A DNA stretch of 64,000 nucleotides from Nipponacmea schrenckii (lineage: Eukaryota; Mollusca; Gastropoda; Lottiidae), in the NCBI GenBank assembly GCA_030562195.1, contig JAUJPP010000003.1, forward strand, positions 26,443,398-26,507,397. The letters run 5' to 3'. Below the pieces are notes generated by a model. It did not search any database, was not told where the DNA came from, and saw nothing but the letters and a program-made list of their open reading frames with translations. The stretch's first letter is position 1. Each line of letters begins with the position of its first letter. The translations under genes were made by a program, and so were the position numbers. Of the stretch, positions 24,667-37,984 are shown one piece after another.

Positions 24667-24714
24667 GAACTTAAAGGAATGGAGAGAGAATTAGAAATTG
24701 ATGATGACGAATGA
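24667..24714 (+). other. Orphan exon-like segment (ELKGMERELEIDDDE, stop)
   Basis: A strong polypyrimidine tract and CAG (GTTTGTTTTTTTCCAG) precede a phase-0 reading of 15 acidic residues and TGA. It could be an alternative last exon for receptor 2, whose exon 12 also ends in phase 0, a relic of a lost receptor tail, or chance. Confidence 0.25.
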
Positions 24715-24794
24715 AGCCAATCAAGACAGATTTCGTGTTGATAATTACTGATGGTAAATTGATGTAGAGGAAAGAAACAGTTCAAAACGGCAGT

Positions 24795-24867
24795 ATGTCA
24801 CCTTGTACCATCTGCCTTGTTTTAATGACAACGACTATTGTGAGTGGTTCGATGACACTGAATTTGT
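24795..24867 (+). CDS. Receptor 3 exon 1: signal peptide
   Basis: ATG at 24795 opens a 24-codon leader with a hydrophobic core ([15 protein letters not shown]). It breaks in phase 1 at a consensus GTAAGT donor, as in the other receptors. The next exon is at 25910. Confidence 0.8.
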
Positions 24868-27800
24868 GTAAGTAATATTTCAAGTTTATTTAGGGATAGC
24901 TTTAATACATTGACACACGGTTACATATACCATAATATCTTCACAATCTCAATCTATCACGAACTTCGTACTCATACCTTGACTACAATAGCCACTATTC
25001 TTGAATTAGTATGTGTGGTATGTTGCCTCGACGGAAATATTAGAAACATGAAGACATTGTGTTCCCAGATTTCAGTCGAGGCCCCTGATTGTCATATTCG
25101 CTAGAGGACAATCCGATCAAATCGATTCAATAGCAAAGTTTCCAAGATACAAGTGACTATTGCAGTTTAGATATAAGTACGAAGTTTCCCATACCTTCAA
25201 TGGTGCAGGACACGATATATAACCAGTCCCTTATAATCTAGAACTTTATAATGCCCTATATATATAATATATATTACACATTGAAGAGTTAGTATGTACA
25301 GTGGATATGTTTAGTTCTATCTGGTGCATCATTTATTATGAAATGGGTATAATATTATTATCTATTATTCATTTACTGCTTGTCATTGCCATGGTAATTT
25401 ATTACTTTATCGAATTTTTAATCATCAGGGACCATTTAGTATCCTAGGGGTACAATGCTCTTAATGTTACAAGAGTTGTGATGTAATTTTGCGGTAGCGA
25501 ATCAATCAATTATTTTCACCTTGGTTAAAAAAACTTTCTTGGAACTCAACTTAAAAGTTATTTAACTACTACCTAAAAAGTCAAAGAAAAATTGGTTTCA
25601 AATTTTTAACCGGTAAAAAGATATATCAAAATGAAAAAACTAGGGAAATTAAAAAGGGCATTTCTTTGAAAATTTTTTGGTTTTAAAATTTTTTCACTTA
25701 AAATCAAAATTTAAAGGTTTCCTTCAACTTTTTTAACATGGAAAAGTCTTTCGGATGGGACAATAAATCGAGGGTAAATCTGTGCACGGCATAGATTCGT
25801 TCCTCGAAATTTGAAAATCCGTAACGTAAATTAGAAAAACAAAATGACAAGAAACTGAAGGGAATAGTTAAAAAACATGTAAATTTTTGACTCTCAAACT
25901 TTTTTTTAGGTATAGTACATCAAGATGATATTCTCACTTCAAAATCAAAATTAAGTCGAATCGTTCACAATGCCACGGAAGTTTTTCAACTAGAACTAAA
26001 AAGTTCGAATGTAACTCTCCTAACAGAAATCAGAACAGTTAACGATGTTCAGCTTTTACAATTTTCTGAAAAAGGTAAATATATCGTGTATTAAATAGAT
26101 AATAATAGGTAATAAATACAACCCTTGACCTGGTCGTAGATTTGATTATTCGAAGGGGCAGGTAATATATCCATAGGGGCAATGGGGTACTGAAGTTATT
26201 CAAATGTCAGAAACTTTTTAGTAGAGCAATGCGAGTATTTGATTAGACGGGGAGGGTGGCATTTGGTATCAAGATAGGTCAGTGGAGTTTCTAGAAAGCA
26301 TTATGTCAAGGGGGGGGGGGGGTGAGTTTGGGCCACCGAATTTTCCAGGTAGCTTAACGTTTTTCTTAGGTAAATTGGTAAACGCCTACGAAGACTAAAC
26401 TGGAAAATGCGTTATATGCATTGTCTTTACTGGTATAATATGGTAGTTGGCTTTTAAGGGGTCCTGCGAGCTGAACTTTTTATATAGGGAGAAAGAAATA
26501 TAAGTATCACTTCACTCTTCTACTACTGGCAAATCGTAGGTGTTAAACCAAATGTATTACATTGTCTCTAACGATTTATCAGTTGTCATCCAATGGTTAT
26601 ATGTGACTTGAGTATGTAGGCTAGTCGCTCTACTTCTTTTTCTTATCAGGTTGTATGACTTTACCAGCAGAATGTCAAGCATTGATTACCATATCAGATT
26701 GTTCTAGTAGTATTCATCTGATTTCCTGGTCTTCCAAATACTCCATGCCGCATATACTAATCACAGACACTTCCTGTTCTAATACACTGCATTATGGGAT
26801 TAAATTGACGCCATTTTCTACTTCTGTTACCGAGGCCATTATGGCGGTCATTACTAAAGAAGAATGGAGTGAAATTGTTTTACTGCACGATGAATTTGTA
26901 GGTAATAGCAATCTTATCTTTTTAGTCTTTATAACCTCGGCCGGAGAGAGTGGGTGCAGAAGATGCCATTCAGGAAAATGGCATTTATCGTGAAGGACCT
27001 TGTGTGATACAAGCACAAATTGCGACATTCATTTTTATGGTATTGCAGTAACCAAAGACGTCTGACTGACAATTGGAATGACGCAATTTTATGCTCTGAG
27101 TTTCCAAAACCTCTTTACAATTTCTTTATAGTACTTAAATGTTTGATTTCTGTATCTGTTTACTCTGTAGATCATTATCAAAAGCTGGAAATGGTAAAAC
27201 ACATCTCAAATAGATACATAGGTGTGATATGCTTAATGATAAACACAACAACTCTCACTGGGGATATTTCAAACCATTTACAGACCATACTGAATTCACA
27301 ATACAGAAATATCATAATAATGGTCCATTCACATGTTATGCCCTATATATTTCAACAGGTGAGTTTTCAATGAGCTTACAACAGGTGAGTTTTCAATGAG
27401 CTTACAACAGGTGAGTTTTCAATGAGCTTACAACAGGTGAGTTTTCAATGAGCTTAAAACATGAGCTTACAACAGGTGAGTTTCTCCAAAGAGTTTTTTC
27501 AAGAACGTTACTAAAACTATGAAATCCCATTGTTGTCCTCTCTCTCCAAAGGTTTTTTCAAAACGTTGCAAATCCATTCAGTTCAGTTATGGTACCCCCA
27601 TTGTAGAGTATTGACCCCAGGTATTCAAAATTAAATAAAATAAATTGAGTTTTACGTCCTACTCTTCTGCAAATCCATTCAGTTCAGTTATGGTACCCCC
27701 ATTGTAGAGTATTGACCCCAGGTATTCAAAATTAAATAAAATAAATGGAGTTTTACGTCCTACTCTTCTGCACCTTATAGGTGAATGAACCAGGTATTCA

Positions 27801-30800
27801 AGACACGTGTAGTTTATTGTATAACCCTGAAGAAGATTGAAAAAGTGTCTTCTTCTTTGAACTTTCAGTTTTTAAACCTAGTGCAATGACTGAATCGCCG
27901 TCTTAAGTCTAACCAATTCAAGTTCCTTTTCATGGTCTAACTCTCTGTTTTTCAGGCACAACAGAAGGCTATGTTAGGTTCGATATTTTACTGGTTGATA
28001 TATACAGACTCATTAGTACCGGAATTCTTAATTAACGTAAATACCAACAACAGTAACATCGCCATTTTGAAATTATCAGTTCCCGCCAATAATTATCTCC
28101 CTTGTCAAGAATCACATGGTACATGTTCAAGTGTAAACAAAGAGAAGGTGAGAAGTTAATGCTTTAAGGCAATAAAACTTAGGTGCGTTTCCCTACTGTT
28201 CAGACTTTGCTCTTTTAGGAGAGAGATGCCAGTTTATCATGAATTGTATGTCGGTTTTCGGGATCAACAAAAAAAAAGCACAAGAACCACTTCATTCATA
28301 TCAAGTCATAAATTAGAAATAATTTGTAATGTTCTAATAAAATGCTTAATCCATTTCAGATATTACAATTACGATTACTCGACTCCATGAGAATAATCTC
28401 AGAAGTAATGACCAAAAATGATTTACAAGAATTAGGTCAATATGAAAACAGCACGTGTAATAATGATACTAATTATAGACTATATAGGGGAAATATTACA
28501 GAGCAATTATTAAAGGTTAGTGTAATTTTCTAGTGTAGCACTGTTTAGATTGAGGTCTTTTTGACCTTCTTTATCTAGGAGTTGCTATCGTACAGTCTGC
28601 ATGCACCAAGATGAAGGAGAAATATCTTCGTTTTACAAGAATATTAAGTTAAAATCAGACGTCTGTTGTTCCTGCAATTGCATTTAAACTAAGTGTTTTA
28701 TGACTTCATCAAATACTGAGCCTTTATTGCATTGCAGGAACGGCTAACGCCTAATTAAAAATTGGAATCGTACAAATTGATGCTATCAGTGTTCATTTTT
28801 CGAAAATCTCATTAAGTTCCCTTTAAATAACGCCTAACGCCCGGATCCATTCTATTTCCAGATTGATATACCTGGAAGTACTGGACAATTGATCTTTGAT
28901 AGTCGTGGTTATCAGTTTGGTACAATGTATAATATATCTAGTGTACATGATGGGATCCAAGGTCGTTTTGAGGAGGTCGGATATTGGTCACCAAAGGAAG
29001 GATTGGTACTACCACAAGCTAAGCTATACCTTAACACCTTCAGTGATTTTGGAAATAAGACTTTGGTGATAGGTACTCTACAGGTTAGCTATTATTTCAT
29101 AACCAATACAGTGTGGGCACTCTTGCTGGATTAGAAGTCGTCTGAAGGTATATACATATGAAAATACGCATTGTTCTTACATGAAGATAAAACGCACGAA
29201 CGTAGTTCATGGCCATTTATAATGAAAAGAAAGAATATACCATTTCAACTGTTTATGATACCATTTCGTACGTAAACCAGGTCGTTTAGCATAGAGGAAT
29301 TAAATGCTCTAAGCGGCAGGGCAATAATAAAACTTCATAACAATGAAAAATATTTTGATATAAGAGATAAGATTTTTATGTTTATAATGTCAATCTGGTC
29401 CGGCAAATCTGTAAGGGTTTTGGTAGGTTCAGACTCAGTTGTCTGATAATAGTTAAATAATATTTTACTAATTCTGTTTTTATATAATTCAGGCCATTCC
29501 GTTCACTGTTAAAACTGTAACTGGTAATGAGACAATATGGGATGGATTCTGTATTGATATTTTAAAAGAAATGGCAGCGAAATTTAAATTTAAGTATGTA
29601 TATTTGAACAATATATTTTTTGTATGTACATGTATTCACCCATAATTATGATTTTTTCTTTCTTTAAATAATGAAATATTGAGATAGTTATGTTGAGTTC
29701 GTGACCACTAATTTAGTGATTGCGTGTTTTTCATTACCTCAAAATCATATTTGTAGAGATAGGTGCAATTCGTCCGAGCTAATATCAAATTTGCAACACA
29801 TAGCCAAGTTTTTTTATGTGTTTCATTCTTACTGAAATGATATTAAGATTGTATTTAGAAAATTTATGAAGCAATTATTACTAATAATGATGTAGATATA
29901 CTGTTTAAGGCTATTAAGTTGATGATAGTGTTTAAATACTCCTCTATTAATGAAAGATAATGTTTGATATTCAGATACGTAATAAAAGAATCGGCTGATA
30001 AACTTTGGGGTGCTCCTGAAGACGATGGACGATGGAATGGTATTGTGGGGGAGGTTGTTAGAGGGGTAGGTTTCCTAGTTGAATTTTCCTCCTAGCAATT
30101 TGGTAGGGTTTATGAAAGAATTTTAACGTATTTAAAAGGTTAAAAAGTATATATGGTGCACCAAATCTCCATTTTGGTTAACCACATTGTCATCTGTGAG
30201 TGAGTAAGTGAAGCAGAACCAAAATACATAATGTACCGTTGATAATTATCATTAATGATAATGATTATCGTCGACAATGATATATTTGGTTACAAGATGA
30301 GTTCATGTTCGTGTATGGACGTTTTTTTTCAAGATTCATTTCGTTTCTTTTTCAGAATAATGCTTTTGGTGTTGGTCCATTTACCATAACTTCAATACGG
30401 GAGACCGTAATCGACTTCACCAAACCGTATACAGAAGAAGGTATTGGAATACTTACTAGAAGACCAGATAGTGAATCTACCAAGATGTTTAAAATGTTCA
30501 CCCCATTTGCTCCCATAGTATGGAGTTGTATTGTATTAGGGGTGGCTGTGGTAGGGGTGTTATTGTACCTTGTCAACAGAGTTTCGCCTTATTCAGACCA
30601 TAAATTATACCCAGAGACTCCCAGAATGACTTTAAAAGAAGGCCTTTGGGTTGTGTATGGTTCTTATATGGAACAGGGTAAGTGAGTCTTCTTGTTTATG
30701 CAGTTGGTTTAATCATATGTAGTTTCATTTTTAAAACTAAACAGAAATATTTTGCCTATCAAAGCAGAATATGTTCTTGTATTGCTTCCTTTTGGTGTGT

Positions 30801-33119
30801 CTTTTGAAGGATCCGATAGATGGGCCTATTTACCAAAATGTCTAAGTAACCTTTTGAAAATGTCCTATCTTTCAGGTGGAGAACCTCATCCAAGGAGTAT
30901 ATCGGGACGTCTAATTCTAGGATTCTGGTGGTTATTTACTATTTTGATGGCATCAACATATACAGCTAACCTAGCTGCTTTTCTTACAGTCACTATCGCA
31001 GAGAAACCTATAAATAGTTTAACAGAATTATCAGAACAAGATGAAATTAAACCTTTAGCGAAATATGGTTCAAATTTATACACTTTATTCAAGGTCAGTA
31101 TTAGGTTTGAAAGAAGGAACTAAAATGCTTTTATTATAAGTCCATTAGTTAGACACAATATGATGATCACTGTTTGTGAAAACACAAAAAGATAAACATG
31201 AAAAAAATGTTTCCAGTAAATATAATTAACAGATAACTGGACTCTATTTAAAGTTAAATAATTCTTCAAACATGGTTATCTTTCATTTCATCTATTGTTT
31301 TCTTTATTTATGATATTCATTGAAACTTAATTTATTCTTTAATCCTGATACTTATAGGAGGCTAAAGGTGGTATTTATGGAGATATTTGGGAGAAAATGG
31401 ACGGAATGCCTAAGTTAAAAACTAATACTGATGCCTTGGAGTACGTAATAAAAGGAACAACCGCCTTCATGACAGACAGATCTCAGTTGGAATATATTGT
31501 ATTGAACGATTGTGAAACCTATTCTTTGGCCGATGAATCATTCAACACAGCTGGACTGGGGTTTATTTTACCTGAAAATGCGCCTTTTAGTGATGCCTTT
31601 AATTACCAGTAAGTTGATTCTCAATTAGAATTAAAATTCAATAATGTTACAAACCAGTTTTTTAGACGCATTCTGAACGCTTTGGTATTAAATCTATTTA
31701 AAAAGTTTATTCTTTGCCGATAGTTATAGCGGCTAAGCATAATCAAAGTACATTAATGTGAAAAATAAGTTGTTTTTCTGTGGCCGTACTTGAACGCTTA
31801 TTTTGGTAAATTAATTTTTTCAAAATATGATTATAATTACATATAGTTATATCAGTTAAATCGAATGGTGCTGTTAGATGGTGTTAATTATAACAATCAG
31901 GGCAGGGCAACTGCATTATATCATATGTTATAATAAATCCGGATAACCAGGCTAGATTTGATTTAGAGTATAATGCTTATACATGTTTGGACATAAACAC
32001 TGGATATTGGCAATTCATCTTTATTTTTCTAAATGTATTTCAAGTATGCCGGGTCTATTTATTAAGACACATTCTAAGTAAAAATTACATAAATAAGAAA
32101 TCATGAAAAAGCAGACAAGGTGATAGACAATGTACAGTGTAATACTAACATATTTGTTGACATAAAAACTGGATATTGGCAGTGTACTAGTAATTTTTGT
32201 CACCGGTGTTTCTTTAACCTCATATATTTTCAGCGTATTAATTATAATCTAATCTAGCGTTTTAAGACATCTTGTAACAAATTGTAATGATTAAAAAATG
32301 AAATGAAAGGAATAAAGATATCCGATCATAAACAGAATAACCTTATCTCTAATCTATCTATTGCACACCGAGTTCATGTTATAAGATTCTAACGATTGCC
32401 TTTTAAAGGTTTCTAATTGATATTTGACTTGATTTGAACTTATCAAATATCAGCGAGTGATATTTTGATCCTGTTTATCACCAATAATCATATTCTGAAA
32501 CTAATTCATGACTCTAAGATATCAGATTTTATTTTTGTTTTTTGAGAACTATGATCCTATTAATAAAGTGTCTTTATTAGTTTTGATATAGTTCTTACTC
32601 ATAAAACTGGGAAATCTAGGAATCTAAAATGTCAGCTAATTAAGGTATTATTGATTTTTTTGGAAGAGGGGGGGGGGGGTGCTCCTTCCAAATAAATAGG
32701 TCTGAGATGGAACAAACGTTTCATTTAGAAATGAACGATTGGGATCTGGTATATATTTGTCTCTTGTCCTTAGCTAAAATTACGAAGCTCGCCTTATAGG
32801 TATCGATATTTGTTATTTATCTTCTTATATTTTATTTTTCAGCATAATGAAGATGCAAGAAGCAGGTCTGATAGACAAATGGAAACAAAAATGGTGGCCT
32901 AGCTCAGACAAATGTTCTGGTTCAGATAGAACAAGTCAAGCACAAACTTTAGATTTAGAAAGTTTGGCCGGTCCATTCTTTATATTTTTATCAGTAGCAG
33001 CCCTAGCCGCCGTTTTATTATTTATAGAGTTGTGTTATTATTCTGAAACTATTAATAACTTTGTTAAATGTATTCAAACCGGTGATAAAGAAGAGGAAGT
33101 TGAATCGGAAAAGGACTAA
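24795..33119 (+). CDS. Receptor 3 (A-type): delta/AKDF-like ionotropic glutamate receptor, 13 exons, complete
   Basis: Predicted glutamate- or amino-acid-gated channel subunit. Exons: 24795-24867, 25910-26074, 26650-26901, 27171-27358, 27956-28147, 28360-28515, 28862-29083, 29493-29593, 29975-30065, 30356-30677, 30876-31093, 31358-31608, 32843-33119. They join in frame to 835 residues. Signal peptide about 1-18 ([16 protein letters not shown]); ATD about 25-400; S1 with R495 in FTITSIRE; M1 about 530-552; pore [15 protein letters not shown] with E586 at the Q/R site; M3 about 600-626 ([13 protein letters not shown] intact); S2 with D700 in AFMTDRSQ, cysteines NDC / DKC, and WKQKWWP; M4 about 787-808; short acidic tail ([12 protein letters not shown]). 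Exons of 91, 218 and 251 bp exactly match receptor 1, showing common descent. The WWP and LAGPF region before M4 resembles GluD. Subfamily naming is tentative; gene structure is firm. Confidence 0.93.
25740..25830 (+). mobile_element. SINE body fragment in receptor 3 intron 1
   Basis: TCTTTCGGATGGGACAATAA followed by a GTGCACGG word matches the central part of the SINEs at 16010 and 16752. No tRNA-like head is kept. Confidence 0.45.
27353..27481 (+). repeat. 26-bp tandem repeat copying receptor 3 exon 4 end and its 5' splice site
   Basis: CAACAGGTGAGTTTTCAATG plus AGCTTA is repeated, giving GTGAGT donors at 27359, 27385, 27411, 27437 and 27476. Only the first keeps the frame: later ones would read GTG AGT TTT CAA TGA and stop. 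Confidence 0.95.
27567..27770 (+). repeat. 101-bp tandem duplication in receptor 3 intron 4
   Basis: Two near-identical adjacent copies start GCAAATCCATTCAGTTCAGT and end TTTTACGTCCTACTCTTCT. They differ at only a few bases, so the event is recent. Confidence 0.9.
30356..30677 (+). CDS. Receptor 3 exon 10: S1 end, M1 and pore loop
   Basis: 322-bp exon beginning [16 protein letters not shown] and ending SYMEQ with a split Gly codon. R495 is the expected ligand carboxylate contact, and the P-F-T residues before it fit the family pattern. The glutamate before the final Q aligns with the Q/R site. The next exon opens [13 protein letters not shown] and encodes M3. Confidence 0.9.
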
Positions 33120-33965
33120 TGTCCAAAGATTGGTAGTCAGATAAAGATGAAAATTGTGTTCGCCTGGATCGAGGTTTTCAATCGTTCTCTTTCTGTTATC
33201 ACTTCAATGATCCTTGATAGAATGTATTATCCTATCCTTTCCTCCTCTATAAATCCTATTTCGTGGTTTCTCAAAAATATTTTTTTCCTGTAAAAGAATT
33301 TAGCCTAACTAAATAGAAAAAATTGCATTATACTTGTCAGCCCCCCTCCCTCCCTCTCCTACAACACCCGAAATAATTACCCCATGTCAACAATCACTAA
33401 CCTGGATGCTGAGAATCTTTTGAAGCTACCAGAGAAAAGTTTGTGAATATTTGAATGTATAGCTACACATAATTTGAATTTGTGGGAAACTTGTCATCAC
33501 CCGGAATGAACTATAAACAAATAAAAACTTTTAAAAAAATCATTTAATGCCTTGAATATCGTAGTTAAGTGTATTATGGACTGAGAATGGAGGCGTCAAC
33601 AAATTAAAGTGTAGATAAATAGTTGATGTCAAATAAAATGCCAAAATTGTGTAGAATTGACATTGTTAGAGAATTAAAGTTATATATTTTTCATTCGTGT
33701 GGTTATTTTTGGTTATATGCCTATAAAATATTTGAGTGTTCTATCTCTATGTCCGCATATCCTCGTTTCGTTTGCATCTATATTTTACAAGGAAAAGAAC
33801 TTAGGTTCACAAGTCCGACGTGACAGGGATCCTTTCTACCAGCTGGTCCTTGGCCAAACCTCTTGGCATTGTTCTTTCCCGGATTATCCGTACCCATTTA
33901 CAGCTTTGGGTGAACAAAGGACTCCAGTATTGAAGTTTTTATTTATAACTGTTCATTTGTACCCC

Positions 33966-34124
33966 AGTCTAATTAAAATTAGAATGTTTTATTAGCTATT
34001 GGCTTTGTTCGTAACCACTACAGTTAACTGTAGTGGTTACGTACAAAGTCAATAGCCAATAAAAGCACACGAAACTAAATTAATAAAATACGAACGAAAG
34101 TTAGGTCTATATTTTAATTAGACT
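33966..34124. mobile_element. Short hairpin (MITE-like) element
   Basis: A near-perfect inverted repeat centred at about 34033 on CTACAGTTAACTGTAG. Outer ends are AGTCTAATTAAAAT and ATTTTAATTAGACT. It has no coding potential. Confidence 0.75.
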
Positions 34125-34915
34125 GTTTGTCCCTTTTCTGGTATTATGAGAAACTTTCTTCAACAGAAACACTGGTCTAGCTCACAAGTAGAGACTATGA
34201 ATTTCAACATAGGATACATCAATTCGTTAAGAAATGTGATTAAGAATTGACTCAGGGAGGTTTTTAAAAGGGATCTAATCTCGCATGTACAAGAATATTA
34301 CTCTAATGTGTATTCCTTGAGTAAGCAGTGACCAAACGTTTAGTAAAGACGTTCGGAATGTGATACCACACACGTGGTTGTTAAATAGCTATTTTCTGTG
34401 GTCAATTTGACATCGTTTCTGATTACCATAGAAACCGATAATTTTGTTCAATACATGTTTACCTAGATAAAACTAATTGTCACCGATATTTATTAAAACC
34501 AACAAAGAAAAGTTTTGAGTATTTTTTTGCTAATTAAAAAGACATGTTGTAATATTTACTTTTAATTTCATCAAAAACAAAACTTTATTTATTTATCATT
34601 AGATTCCATTTACCCAATTTCAAAAAATAAATAAAAACATCGTCAAAATATTTACTAAAGGCCAGTTTATCGATCGGAGAAAATCTTCTTTCTTTTATGA
34701 TCAAAAGGAAAGGAAGGAGACGTTTCAATAACCGGGCTTAATTAACCAAGAATAATTATATTGCGTTATCAAAAAGATATCTAATTTTATACAACATCTC
34801 CTTTTTGTGTTTTATTCACTTTTAAAGCATCGTTTGATTAAAGTAAAAAGGCGAAGCTAAATTATAAGCTTCCGTTTTAGTTTCGATTCAGTTATCATGC
34901 ACCACAAGATTAATA

Positions 34916-35985
34916 AATAGACAAGGACATGATCCTGTCTAACATTCAGTCCATAGAGACAAACATAAACTCTTTATTTTACATGGGTCAGAATTAGGTC
35001 CAATACATAAGGACGGGGTCCTGTCTAACATTCAGTCCATAGAGACAAACATAGACTCTTTATTTTACATGGGTCAGAATTAGGCCCAATACAAAGGACA
35101 TGGTCCTATCTAACATTCAACCCATAAGACAAACATAGAGTCTTTTTTTACATGGGTCAGATTTAGGTTCAATACAAAAGGACATGGTCCTATCAAACAT
35201 TCAGCCCATATAGACAAACATAGACTCATTATTTTACATGGGTCAGAATTAGGTTCAATACACAAGGACATGGTCCTGTCTAACATTCAGTCCATGGAGA
35301 AAACATAGGCTCTTTATTTTAATGGGTAAGAATTAGGTCAATAAAAGACATGGTCCTGTCTAACATCAGTCCATAGACAAACATAGTTTATTTTACATGG
35401 GTCAGATTTAGGTCAATAAAAAGGACATGGTCCTTCAACATTCAGCCAATAGAAAAAACATAAATCTTATTTTACATGGGTAAGAATTAGGTCTAATACA
35501 AAGGACATGGTCCTTCAACATTCAGCAATAGAAAAACATAACTCTTTATTTTACATGGGTAAGAATTAGGTCTTAACTAAGGACATGGTCTGTCTAACAT
35601 TCAGTCCATAGAGACAAACATAGTCTTTATTTTACATGGGTAAGAATTAGGTCTTATACATAAGGACGGGGTCCTGTCTAACATTCAGTCCATAGAGACA
35701 AACATAGAGTCTTTATTTGACATAGGTCAGAATTAGATCCAATACACAAGGACATGGTTCTGTCTTAAATTCAGTCTATAGAGACTAACATAGACTCTTT
35801 ATTTAACATTGGGTCAGATTTAGGTTCAATACAAAAGGACGGGGTCCTGTCTAACATTCAGTCCATAGAGACAAACATAGAGTCTTTATTTTACATGGGT
35901 CAGATTTAGGTTCAATACAAAAGGACATGGTCCTATCAAACATTCAGCCCATATAGACAAACATAGCCATTATTTTACATGGGTC
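34916..35985 (-). repeat. 86-88 bp satellite, about 13 copies, reverse orientation to the receptor 2 copy
   Basis: Units of 78-88 bases contain GGACATGGTCCTGTCTAACA, TTCAGTCCATAGAGACAAAC and TTTATTTTACATGGGTCAGA. They are the reverse complement of the repeat at 17023-17265. Middle copies are shortened by small deletions, edge copies less so. Confidence 0.95.
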
Positions 35986-37347
35986 GGAAGTATATGTCAT
36001 ATTAGATTTGAATTATGAATAAAATTAGAAAATATAATACTACACCAGACCGAAGAAAATGGTGAAGAACTTGAACATCAAATAAAAAAAAATATGTTAC
36101 CATGGAGTAAGAAAGGATTGGTATGTCCAATAAAATATTTACTAGTATAGTCTTCTAGGAATTAAAGAATCTAATCTCTAATCTAATATCCAATCGGAGC
36201 GATACTCATCAATAATTTCTTACCAAACTCCAGTGACCTTTTTTCTATGCATAATTAATGAAGCGGTCAGTCTAGGCGCGTTTTGATTAGTTAATGCCAT
36301 TGAATAAGGGAGATAACTATCTTTGATAACATTCCAGATAACGTGTTATCTCCCCTGGCAATGAGATATATCATGTTTTAATCTAAATCTAAATCTCACA
36401 CTGATTCATATCACACCGCTCAGTTATTTTCTAGATTAGATTCTAGTTATTCACATTTTATAAACTTAGAATCTGACCTTTTGATAAAGGTCACCATGAA
36501 TGTTTGTTTGTCTTAATCAGCTCACTTCCCCCTTGATCAGCGATCAGGATTAAAATCAGATGAAACCATGTTCCTAAAGCATCGTTTGGACATATACACA
36601 AACCAACCGTTGCTTTCACAATCCAGATTCCCGTCTTTAATTTTGATTAGTCGAGAATTTATTCTTCTACCAATTAGATTCCTTGCAACAAACTATTGTG
36701 GGAAAATGTTTGATTGAACAAACGTAAGATCTTAGTTACAGTTTTATTCTGAGATAATTGTCAATTTGAATTAGTCCAAATGTCACTGATTGGATACATT
36801 TAGTAGTGACGTATGGTTTACCAAGGGAGGTTATTAGTCTCTAATAACGAGAATATGGGATAGTGAAAGCAACGGTTGATTCATGACATATCCAAAGGTT
36901 GTTTTAGGAATAGGAACATGAGATGAAACCAAGGTGATCAGATACAGTCTCTATGTCCGTAGTATATAGTGGCGTCTCAAACCTCCACTTTCACATTAGT
37001 TAAGTCCCTGGTGTAGGTAATTCTACTATATAAAATGCTCAATGAAAGAAGATGAAAGGGACGCAATCCCTTTCATTTCACTAGCATTAGGGCATCACCA
37101 AACCTGGAAAACTTCTAAAGCCTTCAGGTTAATTATAGCTCATAATCATCGGTCTAATAAAGCAGACTTAACCAGGATGTAGAAGTCTCTTATATTTCTT
37201 ATATATATCTTTTGGGCTTGTTTTAAAAGGATTCGATATTTCGGGTTTCAACAAAGTAGAGTATAAGAGAATATAAAACTATATATTTATTTTTACCGTT
37301 TCGACTGTGATATATTGTCTTTCATGACATTTATTTTGACAATAGAC

Positions 37348-37565
37348 GAAATCTTTATTAACAATTCAAAGTATATTCACAACACACTGTTAATTTGAGT
37401 AGATATGTTTAAAAGAGTTGCTCATCCCACTAAACCCAATAATATAATGCAATTAAACAATAAGCAATGAAATCTTTATTAAAATTAAAAATTCAGTGTA
37501 AATGTATAATATCAATTCGAGTATAAATGTTTAAAAGAGTTTCTCGTCCCACTAAACCCAATAAA
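37348..37565 (+). repeat. Two diverged copies of a ~121-bp unit
   Basis: Both copies start GAAATCTTTATTAA and end TCCCACTAAACCCAATAA, with several substitutions and small indels between them. Confidence 0.75.
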
Positions 37566-37984
37566 ACACTGGAAATAAAACTGAATAATTTATTGTTTTG
37601 TCTTTTGATGTAATTTGCTTTAACGACCTTTAATGAAGTATCTTTGCCTATATATCTGTCCATCATCAGATTAAATTTTAATATATAATTAAGGAATCGT
37701 ACAGAGTCAATATAAAAAAATAAAAGATCTCAGAAAGTGATATACTTATTACTTACTGTCCATGACTTGATGTCAATAAATATCAGCTAATGCCAACAAT
37801 CTGATTGGATGAAATGTAGAATCTACTAATGTACTACTTCCGGTTGACTTCTACATTGAGAGACAATAAACTAAGCAAAACAATAACAGAGAAAATTGAT
37901 GATAATAATAGTAGAGTGGTTTCAAGAAACGAAAACAGTGAGTAATCTTAATGTCTTGTTTCATTGCAGGTTTCAACTAAATCT

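Larger units (their letters stand above)
19636..24794. other. Intergenic region between receptors 2 and 3; no complete gene seen
   Basis: Mostly AT-rich with a large foldback element (20518-20945). A short exon-like segment lies at 24667-24714 just before receptor 3. Open frames here are short and lack family motifs or consistent splice sites. Confidence 0.6.

Noticed and set aside
26308..26321. Poly-G run as a G-quadruplex element
   Set aside because: A single homopolymer in an intron. Similar runs occur at 32668 and as C at 38650, and no spaced G-tract pattern is present.
30352..30576. Minus-strand open frame over the receptor 3 pore exon
   Set aside because: It is the antisense shadow of a strongly supported coding exon.
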